Source of the DNA: Rheum nobile
Taxonomy: Eukaryota > Streptophyta > Magnoliopsida > Caryophyllales > Polygonaceae
Direction of reading: 5' to 3'
Assembly: GCA_027886185.1 (NCBI GenBank)
Contig: WOAB01000563.1
Span: forward strand, 1,550,001-1,614,000
Length of the DNA stretch: 64,000 bases
In this document: in pieces, positions 39,888 to 52,656 of the stretch
Numbering within the stretch: position 1 is the stretch's first letter
Layout: each line of letters opens with the position of its first letter
Made by a program: the position numbers and the translations under genes
The notes under the pieces: model-generated
The model's input: the letters and a program-made list of their open reading frames with translations, nothing else
Told to the model about the DNA's origin: nothing
The model's database searches: none

Positions 39888-40528
39888 GGAGACAGATGTA
39901 GTAGGGAGAGAGCTTTAAGGAATTTTTGTGAGCACGGCTAAGATTGTTGTGGAGAGCAAAGAGAAATTTGAGAGCGGTGCCGATTTAGGGTTTTCCCTGT
40001 TTCCTTATATAAGCGTTGAGCGAAATTCTATCCATAAGAAGCCGTTGCCGAATCTTTTCAAATAAGGGAACCCAGAAATATCTTAAACGGCCATAATATC
40101 TTCTGATGCCGAAGGGAACTCATATCTCTCCCCATAATAAAAGTTGTTAGAACAATCAAATCAGTCGAGCGTGAATTCCCCAGAAGTTCTCAGAGATGAA
40201 ACGGCTAGATGTGCAATAACTGCCCTTGAGAAGCGAACGCTGACAGAGCTTAATTTGAAATCTGGCCGTTGAAGTACAATGCCCAGTTCCTTTCCTCAGT
40301 GTGTGACACGGAACCGGGGAGATATGGGTACATTTTATGTAGGGAACCAAGCAATCACTCAAGAAAAGTACATACCCATATAGATAAAATTTGGAAGGCA
40401 ATTTTGACACCACAAAGATAATTCCCAGAGTGGACTAAAGAGGGATCATAGGGAATCATACAGTGTAGTCAGGCTTGGGACGGTTTAGTCAATTATCATT
40501 TCGGCTTGTATTAGAGGATAGATGTGCT
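39888..40528 (-). other. Copia-2 spacer upstream of third ORF
   Basis: Between the RNase H end (beyond G4) and the third ORF. No gene recognised. Ends at CAAAT (40529-40533), the G4 target duplication. Confidence 0.65.
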
Positions 40529-40533
40529 CAAAT
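40529..40533. repeat. Target site duplication of G4, left
   Basis: CAAAT, identical to 59811-59815. Confidence 0.93.
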
Positions 40534-42734
40534 TGTAACACCCCCGACTTATGTCGGTCGTGTCACACGCCAGTGACCTCAAACGTTACTGTCCAAAGTC
40601 ACCCTAGGCTTTAATCGGAACAATTAAGCTTAAATAAGTATATTAAATAACGAAAGATTAAACAACGGAAGACATATTTAAATAAAACTCAACCTTTTAT
40701 TCACAGACTTCTCATAAAATGAGAAGTGACGATTTTACAACAGAGTGAAATTTCAGCGGGAGACTTTAAATTATACAACGGAAGACTTTAAGAATAACCT
40801 ATTACATGACTAGGTTATAAATATATATATTAAAGTAATACTTATCAAACTTAAAACACTGACACTTAAATCTTCAACTGCAAGCTTCTTCTTCGATTGG
40901 TTACTTCAAGTCTTCAGGGACTAACCACTGAGGTGTCGTATAGGACGGATGACACCAGCCAACCATGCAAGGAATAAAACCCGGTTGGTTAGTCTAATGA
41001 AAGACTATGCAAGGGTGAAAACAGAATGGTTCTAGTGATCGTAACCGTTTACTATCATTGTCCCTCGAATAACAACGGAAGAAACGATACATAACCCAGA
41101 ACTTTTACGGAATGATTAAAGTTTAGACATGCACTGAAAAGAAGACTCCAAATGAATTGAGTCTTATGGGAAAGTATGACAAATGTTTGGGAACGTTATA
41201 GTTTTCACACAAGCGTTTAAAAACGACTTGATCATTTGAGTCAACGACCAACCTCACCGCGTAATGTGAATTCAGATTTGGAAGGAAGACTTACTCTAAC
41301 CGAAGTCCGGGTGGTTTCCACGTTGTACTCCTCCCCCGAGGGTATATTAATTATGTGCATAACCGCACTTACCTTATTTAATTACAAAACATATATTCAC
41401 GTTAAGCTTTTAATATGACCTCGAGTGACAACGAGAATACAACAGGGTGACAATACGTCCATCCCAAATTGCACTAGCAAGGTGCTTAACACCTCCTAAC
41501 CTTAACGGATGGATAGGAAGCAATGGTCATGACCTTTAACAGTATTAGAGAATTATCCGACTAATACCAAGTTATAAAGAAACGACTAATCCTCACCAGG
41601 AATTAGCGTTCCTACGAATACTCATGCTAATCTAGCATTAAGTTTACATTAAAATCCACACCAAAATTCATTACAGTAATAACAGGTATAATAGCGTTGT
41701 TCTAGCAATATATACAACCTATTATAATACCACATTTTAAATCACACATTTATAAAATCTGTTCCCAAACGAAAATAACACTTCATCCCAATTTAATTAA
41801 CAATTAAAATAATTGATAATTAACGAAAAGATGGAATGATAAGCAAGAGTGAACCGCCATTTGCCTTAATCGAGACGAATGAAGTTGTCGGGTTCTGGGT
41901 ATCTGGAAACTGGAATCTGCTTACGGATTCCTATGAAGCCGACGAGATAAACGACGAAACCCTAAGTTAATATCGATACGAACGGATAAAAACATACGAA
42001 CGAAAGAATCGAAAGGAAATGAGGGTCAAAGCCGTGACCAGGCTCGTCCAAGCCACGATCACGCTTGCTAACGCAAGCCGCGATCGTGGATCCCTCCCCG
42101 ACGCGGCCTTAAATTGGCTTCCAGGCGTACCGCCGACTCGAAGACAATCTCCTTAGCTTCGAACAAGGCTCACCACCTCTCCAAGCTTCCAAGGCACTAG
42201 GGGGACACCACCAATTCCGGCAAGAACTCCGGCGTGAGCGAAGATTCCGGCGAAGGCAAAAATGAGGGCAAAAGAGAGCGAGAGAGAGAGATATCAGAAT
42301 GGATGAAGAATCCGAGGTTGGGGCCTCCTTTTATAGAGCCTGGAGGAGCTCAACTCCAAGAACGTGAATCGCTCGGCCTCCCCCGGCGTAATGGCGGAGC
42401 TCCAATCGGTGTAACGCGAAGGAAGGATGAAGACGATGCTGAGTCAGTTTTCCGCGATCGCGGAAGCTCATCTGTGGTCGCGGAAATGCCGCGTTCGCGT
42501 CTGAGACCCCTGGTCGCGGTTTTACTCGCAGATTCAACCCCAAAATTGAATACTCGCATCCATAAAAATATTCTAAGGCTCGATAATTTATCGAACGTGT
42601 ATTATAACGCTCAAAAGATTATTACAGAGATCAAAAAGTTTTTGAAATTCCGAATACGCCAAACGTGTCATGCTTACAGAACGAGGGTTAGGAAAATTAC
42701 TCAAATACCCTTACTGAAATTGAGGGGTATTACA
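40534..42734 (-). repeat. 3' LTR of G4 (2,201 bp)
   Basis: Plus-strand TGTAACACCCCCGACTTATG ... GAGGGGTATTACA. Minus-strand TATAAAA at 42329-42335. Compared with the 5' LTR it lacks 68 bp at 42077, between GCCGCG(A/G)TCG repeats. The plus-strand open frame 42234-42749 lies in the LTR against the element's direction and is not counted as a gene. Confidence 0.94.
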
Positions 42735-44090
42735 TCACTACCCCCTTAAAAGAAGTTTTGACCCCGAAACTTGGCCAATAACTGCTCAGACAACTCAGAC
42801 AAGCGATCTTATAATAAGTTACCCAACCTTATAAGTTTAACCATGCCTAACCCGTTTAACACTTTGTAAATTAGTTCAAGCATTTCTAAGTTAAAATCTA
42901 TAAGTTGGTTCAATCCACAGTTAACGTAAGGTTAACCATAACTTAGACCCTTTACAACTTAAGGGAATTCTATAACCTGCTTACACCAGACATACATTCT
43001 ACCATATTACCCCTATGGTAACATGAGAGTTATTACATTACTACCCCCTTAAAAATAGTTTTGACCCCGAAACTAGCATCGCTAAACTAGAGGGACCGGT
43101 CTCACCATAATCTTACTACCTGAACTTAATACCCTTAATCGTTTCATCCCTGAACTTGTTCCCAGGAAAACGATTTGTCTCCTCAACCATACAATTATCT
43201 CACATATCTTATCTCCATGCTACACTTGTAATAACTCGTGACTACATCCACAAAGTCATAACTATCTTAGGATAATGATCTCCAAAAATCATCGCAATAG
43301 ACTTGCTATACCTTAAGCATGAGAACACACTTTTCTCTTTATAACCTCTCTCAAAGTACATACTTTATCTTCCTTAAGTTGATATCCTTAAATAAACTTG
43401 GTCTTCACAACCTATATCACCCAAGTCGAACTATTTATTCGATCATGATTCCACTTACAACATACTGCTTAAATTCCTTACTCTTGCTAGAATCGACATG
43501 ATCATCCACAAGATTACCATTGCCTTAATCAGCGTATCCATTATAATATCCAATATAATCTCGCTATTATGCCCTATTCCTCATAAAGACCTTGATGTCC
43601 TCAAACCGAAGAATACAACATTTTTCTACTAACTTCCTTTCGATGATCAGATCCTCAAGGTACATACATAGAACTTACTTATACCTCAACTTAGTATCTA
43701 CACTTGTCATATAGGCCTTACCCTTACATACTCAGCTCACCTATTTCATTGGTTACCTTAGTTAAATTTGGCTCTTGTGTCACGTCTTAACTCAAAATCT
43801 TTACGCATATGATCCCTAAATATTTCCACAATTAATCACACCACAACCTATGTCTGATTATCTCCGCATGATTTAATAATCCATTCCACCAGATTATAAC
43901 CCCGTTTTACCTAAACGTGTCATACGATCACCTTAATAGACGTAGGTCCCTTTTCATCCAATCCTCTAGACAAAATTCCATCCACTTAAGTTATCATGTA
44001 CTCTTTATCCTTATAATTTAAAACAACCTTTACCAACTGAGTTGGTAATCACCATAAATCCTTAAACACGTAATCGTCCTCATACGATTC
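42735..44090 (-). other. G4 internal non-coding region, 3' side
   Basis: No protein recognised in six frames. The LTR-proximal purine tract (minus strand TTAAGGGGGTAGTGA) and following CGGGGTCAAAAC occur at 42735-42770 and again at 43038-43075, a duplication about 300 bp apart. A related segment is at 55188-55215. Probably a scrambled remnant of the 3' end. Confidence 0.6.
44086..44090. repeat. Target site duplication of Copia-3, left
   Basis: GATTC, identical to 54633-54637. Confidence 0.92.
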
Positions 44091-45201
44091 TATTAGGAAA
44101 CGGAACTCTGGAACTTAGGTTCCCCTGAGAGTTCTTTTCCTCAGTTTCTCTACTTTTGACGATGACAAATATTATGATACTAATGTTTTATCTCAAAGAT
44201 GTGTTTTAAGGAACCACAGGAATATACCGAAGGCAAGAAAGCCAAACAGGACAAGGGAACCAAAGGAACAAGACAGATGAAGGAAATCAGAGGAACCCAG
44301 GTGTGCCCAGAAACTGAGAAATCTGGGGACACACAACCTCGGACAAAAGGTGTTAAAATTGACTTGTCCGAAGCTTCCAAAAGACTGCCAATACCCAGAG
44401 CAAAACAACAACATACCCAGAAATGCTCAAACCTCGGACAGAGAAGGTGAAAGCGACAGGACATAGAGACGTCGTTGTCCAGAAGACAGTTCCCAAGCGG
44501 CCAGCTTGTTCAACCTCGGACGAAAGTATTTGGACAACGACATAGCAAGGCTCGTCTGAGGTAGTTGACCAACCAAGAGAGATTCTGAGCTACCTAGGTT
44601 GTTTGCACATGCCAAGAACAACGTGGATCAAGGAGAACCACTCATCCTAGGGCAAGCTCAATTTGTGGGAACCCAAAGAGGATCGAGCTGCGAAGAATCC
44701 TCTATAAAAGGAAGACTAACCCAAGGGTTATCTTCAAGCACTGAAACACGACTCACACTCATTAGCAAATATCTAGTGTGAACCTCCAAACAAGATCATC
44801 AAAGCAAACCGAGATCAAGAGGAACCAGTCAAGGAAGAAGAGCTGAGTGCTAAGTTCCTATGACTGTAAGTGATAGTTCCTAGGTGCAAAAGTCTGTTTC
44901 TTGGATTGATTATTGATTGTGTTAAGTTATCTAGGATTGTCTAACTGTGTGTAAGGCAAAGGAACTATGTGTTCGTTCCTAGGATAAGCTGTAACCAAAA
45001 GAGATAAGAAATCAAGAAGTAGACTTTGAAATCCTTTCGAAAGAAAGGTAGTGGTTTTTATCCTGGATTGCTAGTTGGCAATCAAAGGTTTCCACTATAA
45101 GGAACTGGTCATTTGTTTGATTGTTTATTTCCGCTGCGAAAGGAACTGAGAATTGATATTCTGAGTTCCTTAAGTTTTTATCTAACAATCACGATCCTAC
45201 A
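44091..45201 (+). repeat. 5' LTR of Copia-3
   Basis: 1,111 bp, ends ACGATCCTACA. The terminal TG has become TA. TATAAAA at 44703-44709. Open frames in it recur in the 3' LTR simply because LTRs are copies. Confidence 0.95.
44703..44709 (+). promoter_or_regulatory. TATA box of Copia-3 5' LTR
   Basis: CTCTATAAAAGG; same in the 3' LTR at 54134-54140. Expected transcription start of the element about 30 bases downstream. Confidence 0.65.
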
Positions 45202-45203
45202 AT

Positions 45204-45215
45204 TGGTATCAGAGC
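45204..45215 (+). other. Primer binding site of Copia-3
   Basis: TGGTATCAGAGC, initiator-Met type, two bases after the LTR. Confidence 0.95.
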
Positions 45216-45251
45216 AGGAAAAGCTCTAGATCTTTGTTAAGTTTGCATATC

Positions 45252-47288
45252 ATGTCTCAACCAAGCAAGTTTGAGCTCGGAATCTCCACCAACAAGCCAC
45301 ATCTCTGAAAGAAAGGAGAAGAAACATGGTGGGAAAAGTGCATGGAAAGCCACATCAAGACCAACGACTACCAATGCTGGAGGATAGTCGAAAATGGAGA
45401 TGGCTATGTCGATCTTACCATGAAGGAAGAAGATTGGAAACCAGAACACTATGTCATCATAGAGAAGAATGCCAAGGCCAGGCAGTTCATCCTCAATGGA
45501 TTGGACAGAGAAGACATGGACAAGGTCATAGGCATCAAGACAGCGAAGGAGATGTGGAAAGCTCTCAAGGAGATGCATGATGGAAGTGAGGAACTAAAGC
45601 AAAGCAGAAAGTTTGCTTTGGAAGGAGAATACCACACCTTCAAAATGATGGAAATTGAGATCATCTCAGAGTACTACTCCCGCTTCAACAGATTGATTGG
45701 AAAGTTGACAGCGGCGGGAGTCGATCTGGATGAAGTTTCCAAGTCCCTAGTGGTCATCAATGGACTCAACTCCAAGTTTACCCTTCTCAAGGAAATCATG
45801 AAGAACACTCCAGGCATCCAATCCCTTCCCTTGACCCAAGTCATAGGGAAACTGGAGGTTGAAGAAGGAGATCACACCAAGGCCAATGTCGACAAGAAAC
45901 TGGAGAAAGGAATTGCCCTCAAGATCTCCAAAGCCTTCTCTAGGCTCGAGATGAAGGAAGAGAACTCAGACTTAGAAGAAGAGAAGGACGAACTTACGGC
46001 CCTCTTCATAAAGAACATCAAAAAATTCTTTGTGAAGGGAAGGTTCCAAAAGGGCAGTTCCTCCCACAATGGACCCAGAAGAGATCTCAAGGAAGTCTCC
46101 TGTTACGAGTGCAAGGAAAAGGGACACTACGCTAAGAATTGTCCCAACAAGGAAGACTCAAAGGAAGAAGAAAGACCTCAGAGAAAGAAGGCTCTCGTAG
46201 CCTCATGGGGAGAAGACTCAGATGAGGAACGGGATCTCAGTGGCTTCTCTGGAGGAAGATGTCTCATGGCAAAAGGAGACTCAAGCGACTCAGAAGACCT
46301 TGAGGTAACTTTTGACGATCTCTTAAAATCCCTAGTTGATTGTGATAAGAAACAACTTCTTAAGATCATAAAGAAACTAGGAAAGGAAACCAGTTCCCTT
46401 CAACAGAAACTAGATGATTGTGAAGATGAAATTGCTTGCTTGACTGTTGAGAATTCTGTTTGGAGTAAGAAACTTGATGAAACTGAGAAAGACCTAGCTG
46501 AAACTCACTCCAAACTCATTGATATTAGGAATGTGCATGCTAGTCACCTTAAAACTTGCAAATCTTGTGATGAAACTAGCATAGATTCTATCAAAGTTCT
46601 CTTGCATGCTAACCCACCTGGAAATGACATGCTTCAATCCATAATTGATAGGTTAGACATTCTCACTAATTCCATTAATAAAAAAACGATAAATCAAACT
46701 GTTTTTGTGAGACAACGCCATGGAATAGGATATGTCAATAATAAAGGGAACAATGATGCTGAAGAAGAAAAGGCTAGGCGAGAACTTGTTGAGATGAATT
46801 AGAATCTCAGTATTGCTCTTGCCACTTCTCATGATAGGAATCAATTCCTATCAGAGAAGATCATGGTCCTTGAGAACAAGGCTGAGGTTGCCAAACGTCT
46901 CAATGAAGGCTCTCAAAGTCCTAAGAAGGAACCAAAGGGAAAAGAAAAGATGGTTCCTGAAAACCAATGGTTCACCAATTCTTTTGCTCACAAAAGATAT
47001 ATTGACATGGCCCATAGAAAGGTTAGAAACAATGTTGATTTTAACAAAAGGAAAACTGAAAAACCTTTTAGGCCAGGAAAAGGAAAATATGGACATGTTG
47101 TTTACAATCGTTTGTGTACCTACTGTGGTAAGAATGGTCATTACAACACTGATTGTGCTAAGAAAAGGAACTTTGAAAAGGAGAAAAGTACTCATTACCA
47201 TGAAAGGAACCAGTTCCCTGGTTATTCACAGACTCGCAATGCTAATCCCCCCAGTAAAGCCAAGCTTCGCTGGGTTCAGAAATCTTAG
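45252..47288 (+). pseudogene. gag: Copia-3 gag, two internal stops
   Basis: ATG at 45252 (MSQPSKFELGISTNKPHL), 36 nt after the PBS. TGA at 45306-45308, where the next residues are KKGEETWWEKCMESHIKTND; an in-frame ATG at 45342 could restart. Capsid helices MWKALKEMHDGSEELKQSRK and YYSRFNRLIGKLTAAGVDLD; first knuckle CYECKEKGHYAKNC (about 46100); a long acidic and coiled-coil part (TSSLQQKLDDCEDEIACL); TAG-type break at 46800-46802; second knuckle CTYCGKNGHYNTDC (about 47119); end KAKLRWVQKS and TAG at 47286-47288. Similar to Copia-2 gag throughout. Confidence 0.9.
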
Positions 47289-47301
47289 TTCCCTTATGTG
47301 C
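47286..47301 (+). promoter_or_regulatory. Gag/pol junction of Copia-3
   Basis: TAG, TTCCCTT, ATG, TGCAG. One base shorter and with an extra TG compared with Copia-1 and Copia-2, so pol is here in the gag frame. The pyrimidine run and TGCAG are kept. Confidence 0.4.
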
Positions 47302-50300
47302 AGAAAGAAGAGAGGCAACCTCAACTATGGTACATCGACAGTGGGTGCTCATGCCATATGACTGGAAGAAGAAATCAAATGACCTCTCTTCAACCTCTCC
47401 AAGGAGGGAACATATCCTTTAGAGACAAAAGCAAAGGGAAAATCTGTGGAATAGGAACTATGAAACTCAACGATCACATTCAGGTAAACAAAGTTCACCT
47501 TGTTGATAATCTTGGTTTTGACCTAATAAGTGTGTCACAGCTGTGTGATCAAGGAGACAATGAAGTTAGATTCAGATCAAACGAATGTTCAGTCCTTGAC
47601 TCCTCGGGACAAATCATCCTAAAAGGGAAAAGATTCAACAATGTCTACATAATTGATCCATCCTTTGTTCCCAAGGAGAAACTTTGTCTCTCAACTGTGA
47701 ATGACCAAGCTGATTTATGGCATCAACGCCTCGGTCATGCTAGCACCAAGCTGATTCAAAAGCTACACTCAAAGGAGCTAGTCAAAGGGCTGCCAAAGCT
47801 AAGTGGCACATCTAAGGAACTGTGCTCTGACTGTGTAAAAGGGAAACAGGCTCGTAGTTCCTTCAAGTCCAAAAACATGGTAAGCACCTCAAGGCCTCTT
47901 GAACTCATCCACATGGATCTGTGTGGACCCATGAGAGTTCAGAGCCTAGGAGGGAACAGGTATATCTTTGTTCTTGTCGATGACTTCTCTCGCTTTACTT
48001 GGACCATCTTTATTAAATCTAAGAGTGAAGTTATTGACCGCTTTAAAGATCTGGTTCCCTTGTTAGAAAAATCTCTTGATTGTTCACTCAATGCTATTCG
48101 GTCTGACCATGGTACCGAATTCGAAAATGGAGAATTTCTAACCTTTTGCAGTGAGCATGGAATTGATCACGACTTCTCTGCACCATACACTCCTCAACAA
48201 AATGGACTAGTGGAAAGGAGAACAGAACTTTGGAAGACATGGCTCGGACTATGCTGATCTCAAGTGGACTCTCTTAATCATTTTGGGCTGAGGCGATCAA
48301 CACAGCTTGCTACATCATCAATCGAGCCATGCTTCGCCCAATCACAGAAAAGACACCCTATGAGCTCCTAAGAGGAAGAGTTCCCAACATCTCACATCTG
48401 AGAGTGTTCGGATGCAAGTGTTTTGTGCACAACAATGGGAAGGACAATCTTGGCAAATTCGACCCAAGAAGTGATGAAGGAATCTTCATTGGATACGCCT
48501 CGGGTAGCAAGGCGTACAAAGTCTTCAACAAAAGGACTAAAAAGGTAGAAGAAAGTGTTCATGTTATTTTTAATGAAAAATCACTTGGAAAGATTGTGCA
48601 GAACACCACCAATTCCTTTGAAGACCCGTTTCCCAAGTCATATCAAGAAAATCCAGATGAAGATGTCACTCCACCCAGTTCCTGCACTGCTGCTCGGAAC
48701 CCTCCAATGGCTCCTCCACCAGTTCCCATGAACAATGAACAACAATCCATTTCTGGGAATCATTAGCATGACGACAATATCTGTGGAGACCTCAATGACT
48801 CATCTTCCCACATGATCTTCAATGGAGAAGGTGATCCCAACCAGGAAGCTAAATGCTCAACTCAGAATGTCTCCACATCAAATGCTCTAGCCTCCAACAG
48901 AGAAAGAAGAGTCGTCAAGCCTCCAGTCAGGTACGAACATCTAACCTTCTTTGCTTTCAATGCTTTTCTGTCTATTGTGGAACCAAAGAACATAGGTGAG
49001 GCACTGAAGGATGCGGACTGGATCCAAACTATGCAAGAAGAGCTCCATCAGTTTGAAAGGAACAAAGTATGGCATCTAGTTCCCCGTCCTAAGGATAAAC
49101 ACGTCATAGGAACTAGATGGGTTTTCAGAAACAATCTAGATGATACAGGAGCTGTGATAAGGAACAAAGCAAGACTCGTTGCTCAAGGATACAATCAATA
49201 AGAAGGCATCGACTATGATGAAACCTATGCTCCAGTGGCAAGGATTGAGGCAATAAGATTGTTGATTGCCTTCGCATCACACAAAGGGTTCAAGTTGTTC
49301 CAAATGGATGTAAAGACGGCCTTCCTCAATGGAATTCTTCAAGAAGAAGTCTATGTGAAGCAACCTCCAGGTTTTGAAGACGATGATCATCCAGATAATG
49401 TCTACTTTCTAGACAAGGCACTCTATGGCCTCAAGCAAGCTCCCAGAGCTTGGTATGATCGTCTTGCCCAGTTCCTACTCTCAAATGGCTATAGGCGTGG
49501 AGTTATTGATAAGACTCTCTTCATCCTAGAAGAAGAAGGTAACATCTTAGTGGTTCAAATCTATGTTGATGATATCATTTTTGGTTCCACTAACCTGTCC
49601 CTTGTAGACAAGTTCAAAGACTTGATGAGCAGTGAATTTGAAATGAGTTTAATTAGGGAACTCACATTCTTCCTCGGATTACAAATCACTCAAAAGGAAG
49701 ATGGTATTCAAATCCACCAACAGAAGTATGTCAGGGAACTACTGAATAAGTTCAAAATGGATTCATGCAAGCCTCTCTCCACTCCCATATCCACCATTGC
49801 CCATCTGGATAAGGACCACTCGAGTCCTCTAGTGGAGGAGAAGCTCTATAGAGGTATGATAGGCTCACTCATGTACCTAACCGCTAGTCGACCAGACATT
49901 GTCTTTGTTGTTGGCTTGTGTGCTAGGTTCCAATCTTGTCCGAGAGAAACCCACTTGGCTGCTGTGAAGAGAATACTTCGATATCTCAAGGGAACTGATG
50001 ATCTCTGCATTTGGTACCCCAAAGAATGTCCCTTTGAGCTCATGGGTTTCACTGATGCTGATTATGCTGGATATTTGGTGGATAGAAAGAGCACTTCTGG
50101 AATGGCACAGTTCCTAGGCCCTTGCCTTGTGTCATGGGGATCAAAGAAACAAGTTTCAGTCTCCCTCTCCACCACAGAATCCGAGTACATTGCAGCCGCC
50201 TCCTGTTGTTCCCAACTTCTCTGGCTAAAGCAACAACTCGCGGACTTTGGTATGTCTTATGGCCCTCTCACTATTCTTTGTGATAACACTAGTGCCATAA

Positions 50301-50509
50301 ACATCTCTAAAAATCATGTGCATCATACTAGGACCAAGCATATTGACATAAGACATCATTTTCTTAGAGATCATGTTGAGAAGGGAAACATCATTATGAA
50401 TTTTTGTAGAACTGAAGATCAGGTTGCAGATATTTTTACCAAGGCATTGAATAGAGTTCCTTTCGAGAACCTTAGATTGGAACTAGGAATGATTCCTATT
50501 ACTCAGTAG
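47289..50509 (+). pseudogene. pol: Copia-3 pol: integrase, RT, RNase H
   Basis: Starts near LWYIDSGCSCHMTG (47328). GAG-pre LWHQRLGHASTKLIQKL; integrase IHMDLCGPMRVQS, SDHGTEFENGEF and TPQQNGLVER. There a 1-base deletion (about 48220) shifts the frame; stops lie at 48257, about 48276 and 48766. Linker; RT: RWVFRNNLDDTG, TAA at 49199-49201 in YNQ-EGIDYDE, QMDVKTAFLNGILQEEVYV, LYGLKQAPRAWYDRL, IYVDDIIFGSTN; RNase H: GFTDADYAG, STTESEYIAAA, CDNTSAINIS, TKHIDIRHHFLRDH, all acidic positions kept. RT-RNase H from 49235 to the end is open, 424 codons, the best preserved RT in the window. Confidence 0.94.
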
Positions 50510-51273
50510 TTACCTTAGTTTAAAGAATTCCTTCTAGTTCCCCTGATTGACTAGTTTAAGTTATTTAACTTGTTGAGTCTTGATATCCTTGTGTTATATC
50601 TTTTGCTACAAACCCTTCTTGTCATAATGGTTTCTTACAAAGGCTTAGATAAATTTTTCTGGTTCGTTTCCTTTTGGTCCTCATTATTCTTTCAACTCCT
50701 CATTGTTCAAATTTCTTTGATGGCCCAAAAGTCACAATCTGATCATATTTCTATCCCAACAATACAAGCCGAAATGATGATTGTGTACTAAGACCTACCC
50801 TTGCCTCATTGCTCAATTCAATTCTCTATGATCCATCTCTAAACCCTCTCTGAGAATTAATGTGCAATGCGATAAATGGCCTACCTTGATTTCGCGTATG
50901 GGAACGTATCTTTTGGTTCCAATGTTTGACCCATATCAAAGGTTCACATACATCCCTCTAGCACGCTGAATATATCGCCAGAAAGGAACCAGAATGCAAC
51001 ACTTCTCCAATGGCTAGATTGGCACCTCCTAGAAGTTATTTATGGCAAATCTCATAAGCTCAGACCGGTCTTATCAGTTAGCAGGCTCCCTCTTCTCTGA
51101 ATGGGCAAGTTTTGAATTGTTTTGATCCGTTCCAAAAAGCTGCAATTAGCCTGTTCATTCCTCACCGCATTTAAAGAGTGGCCCTGTTCATCCAAGCTAA
51201 TCCCACAACTCGCCATTTCTCTGATCTTCTGCTTCTCCTTCTCTCAAACACAGAAATCCTTAAATCCTCAAAA
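50510..51273 (+). other. Copia-3 spacer between RNase H and third ORF
   Basis: 764 bp without a supported gene. Corresponds to the spacers in Copia-1 and Copia-2. Confidence 0.65.
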
Positions 51274-52656
51274 ATGGCCAACCAAAACCCTAATGTTATC
51301 CTGGATGAGAAAGAGGCTGCCATTCTCAGAGCCTTTCGAGAAAAGAAGGCAGCTTCATCTTCTAAGCCCATTTCTGCCACCTCCTCTCAAAAATCCCAAC
51401 CTAAAGAGAAAGCAGTGGAGAACCCTGTGGAGAAACCAGTGGAGCAACCCGAAGAGAAACTTGAGGAGCCACCAAAGGAATAGGCTGAGGAGAAAGCCAT
51501 GGCCATCACTCTGGCCTCTGAATCGGCCACCAAATCCGCCTCCGAAGGTGGCTCTCATGACTCCTCGCCTGACAAGTCTCTCCAAGAGCTCCTCAGCCCT
51601 CAACCCTCACCAGTAAGCCTCAAATCTAAAACCACCTCTAACCCTGATCCCTCAGTCGCCACTAGAATGAAACAAAGAAAGAGGAGCTCCCAAGCTATAA
51701 TTCCCTATGAGGCCAAATCCACAAAAGAAACCAAATCCACAAAAAGAGCCAAAATCACCACCCTCTCTGCCTCTTCCTCCCTGGGTCACGTCTCTTCTCT
51801 CTTCTCTAAGAGGAAGATCCTTAAGCCTCTCATAACCGGCAAGGAATTCTGGACCCAAGAGCCGGCAGAAGAAGATGAGGAAATGTTTAGAGAGGCCCTG
51901 GACGAGCTCCATTCTCTGCTACAGTTTCAAGGCTAGGACGAGATGTTGACTGAGCCCTTCTCTGCTTCTGATGAGGTCGTCCGCCTATTTTACCAGTCCA
52001 TGGAGTTTGTGCCCGCAAAGGAGAACTGTCCCTGTAACGAAGCCATTCTCATATGGAAGGGAACCAGCTATCCCCTGTCCGCCAACCTAATTGCGTCTGC
52101 TCTAGGGATTGAGTCAAGGTCTGGGTTTGGCATTCTCCCTCAGAAAAAGGGATGGCCCAAGGGAAAGGGATACAAATCCAAGGGAGCAGTGATCAAGAAA
52201 ATCTACGACGGCGCCTCCCCTTCATCTTTGGAGACAAAGGATCTCTCCATCGCAAACAGGCTGTTATACTTCTGGATCACCCGCAATCTGGTTCCCAGAC
52301 AAGAGCACATGAACGATGTTCTCATCACAGACTCCATTTATATGGACAAAGTACTCTCTGGTGTTCAATTGGATCTCCCTCGTATTGTGTTGGCTCACAT
52401 GCAGTTTTGTGCATCTCATGACTCTCATGCTTTACCCTTCCCCCATATCATCAAGAATATCCTCTCTAACCTTCACCAGTACCCAGACGATCTGTCTGAG
52501 ACAGTCTACAGCAAGTGTCTTACCATGGCCATAGTTCGGAAGTTGAAGACTAAGGAACAACTGCCCAACCCTTCTGAAGCTCAAGAAATTCCGCCTAAGG
52601 AAAAGGCGAGTTCCCAGGACTCTCCAGTTCCCGACCATAGCTCAACCCCTCATTAG
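51274..52656 (+). pseudogene. Copia-3 third ORF (SIRE env-like position), two stops and a 3' frameshift
   Basis: ATG at 51274 (MANQNPNVILDEKEAAILRA, compare MDTGIPQLPADEMAILEAYR in Copia-2). One frame to 52656, with TAG at 51481-51483 and TAG at 51934-51936, the latter where Copia-2 has Trp in LQGWD. N-terminal Lys/Glu/Pro-rich part, then ILKPLITGKEFWTQ, LLQFQG, LFYQSMEFVPAKENCPCNEA, PLSANLIASALGIESRSGFG, WITRNLVPRQEHMNDVLITD, LDLPRIVLAHMQFCASHDSH, ALPFPHIIKNILSNLHQYP. After 52656 a one-base shift continues the C-terminal helix (ILASLDRIENTIMEGL) to about 52895. Role unknown; no signal peptide or membrane segment seen. Confidence 0.87.

Noticed and set aside
42234..42749. Plus-strand frame of 171 codons in the G4 LTR
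   Set aside because: Lies wholly in an LTR against the element's direction. The similar frame in the other LTR (59379-59825) is explained by the LTRs being copies.
44199..44450. Lys/Gln-rich open frame in Copia-3 LTR, also at 53630-53881
   Set aside because: Duplicated only because it lies in the LTR; upstream of the TATA box, no known domain.
46800..46802. TAG in Copia-3 gag as a possible recoding site
   Set aside because: Copia-2 has a sense codon at the matching place (region around 63420), and the downstream context is not a known leaky one. Private mutation is simpler.
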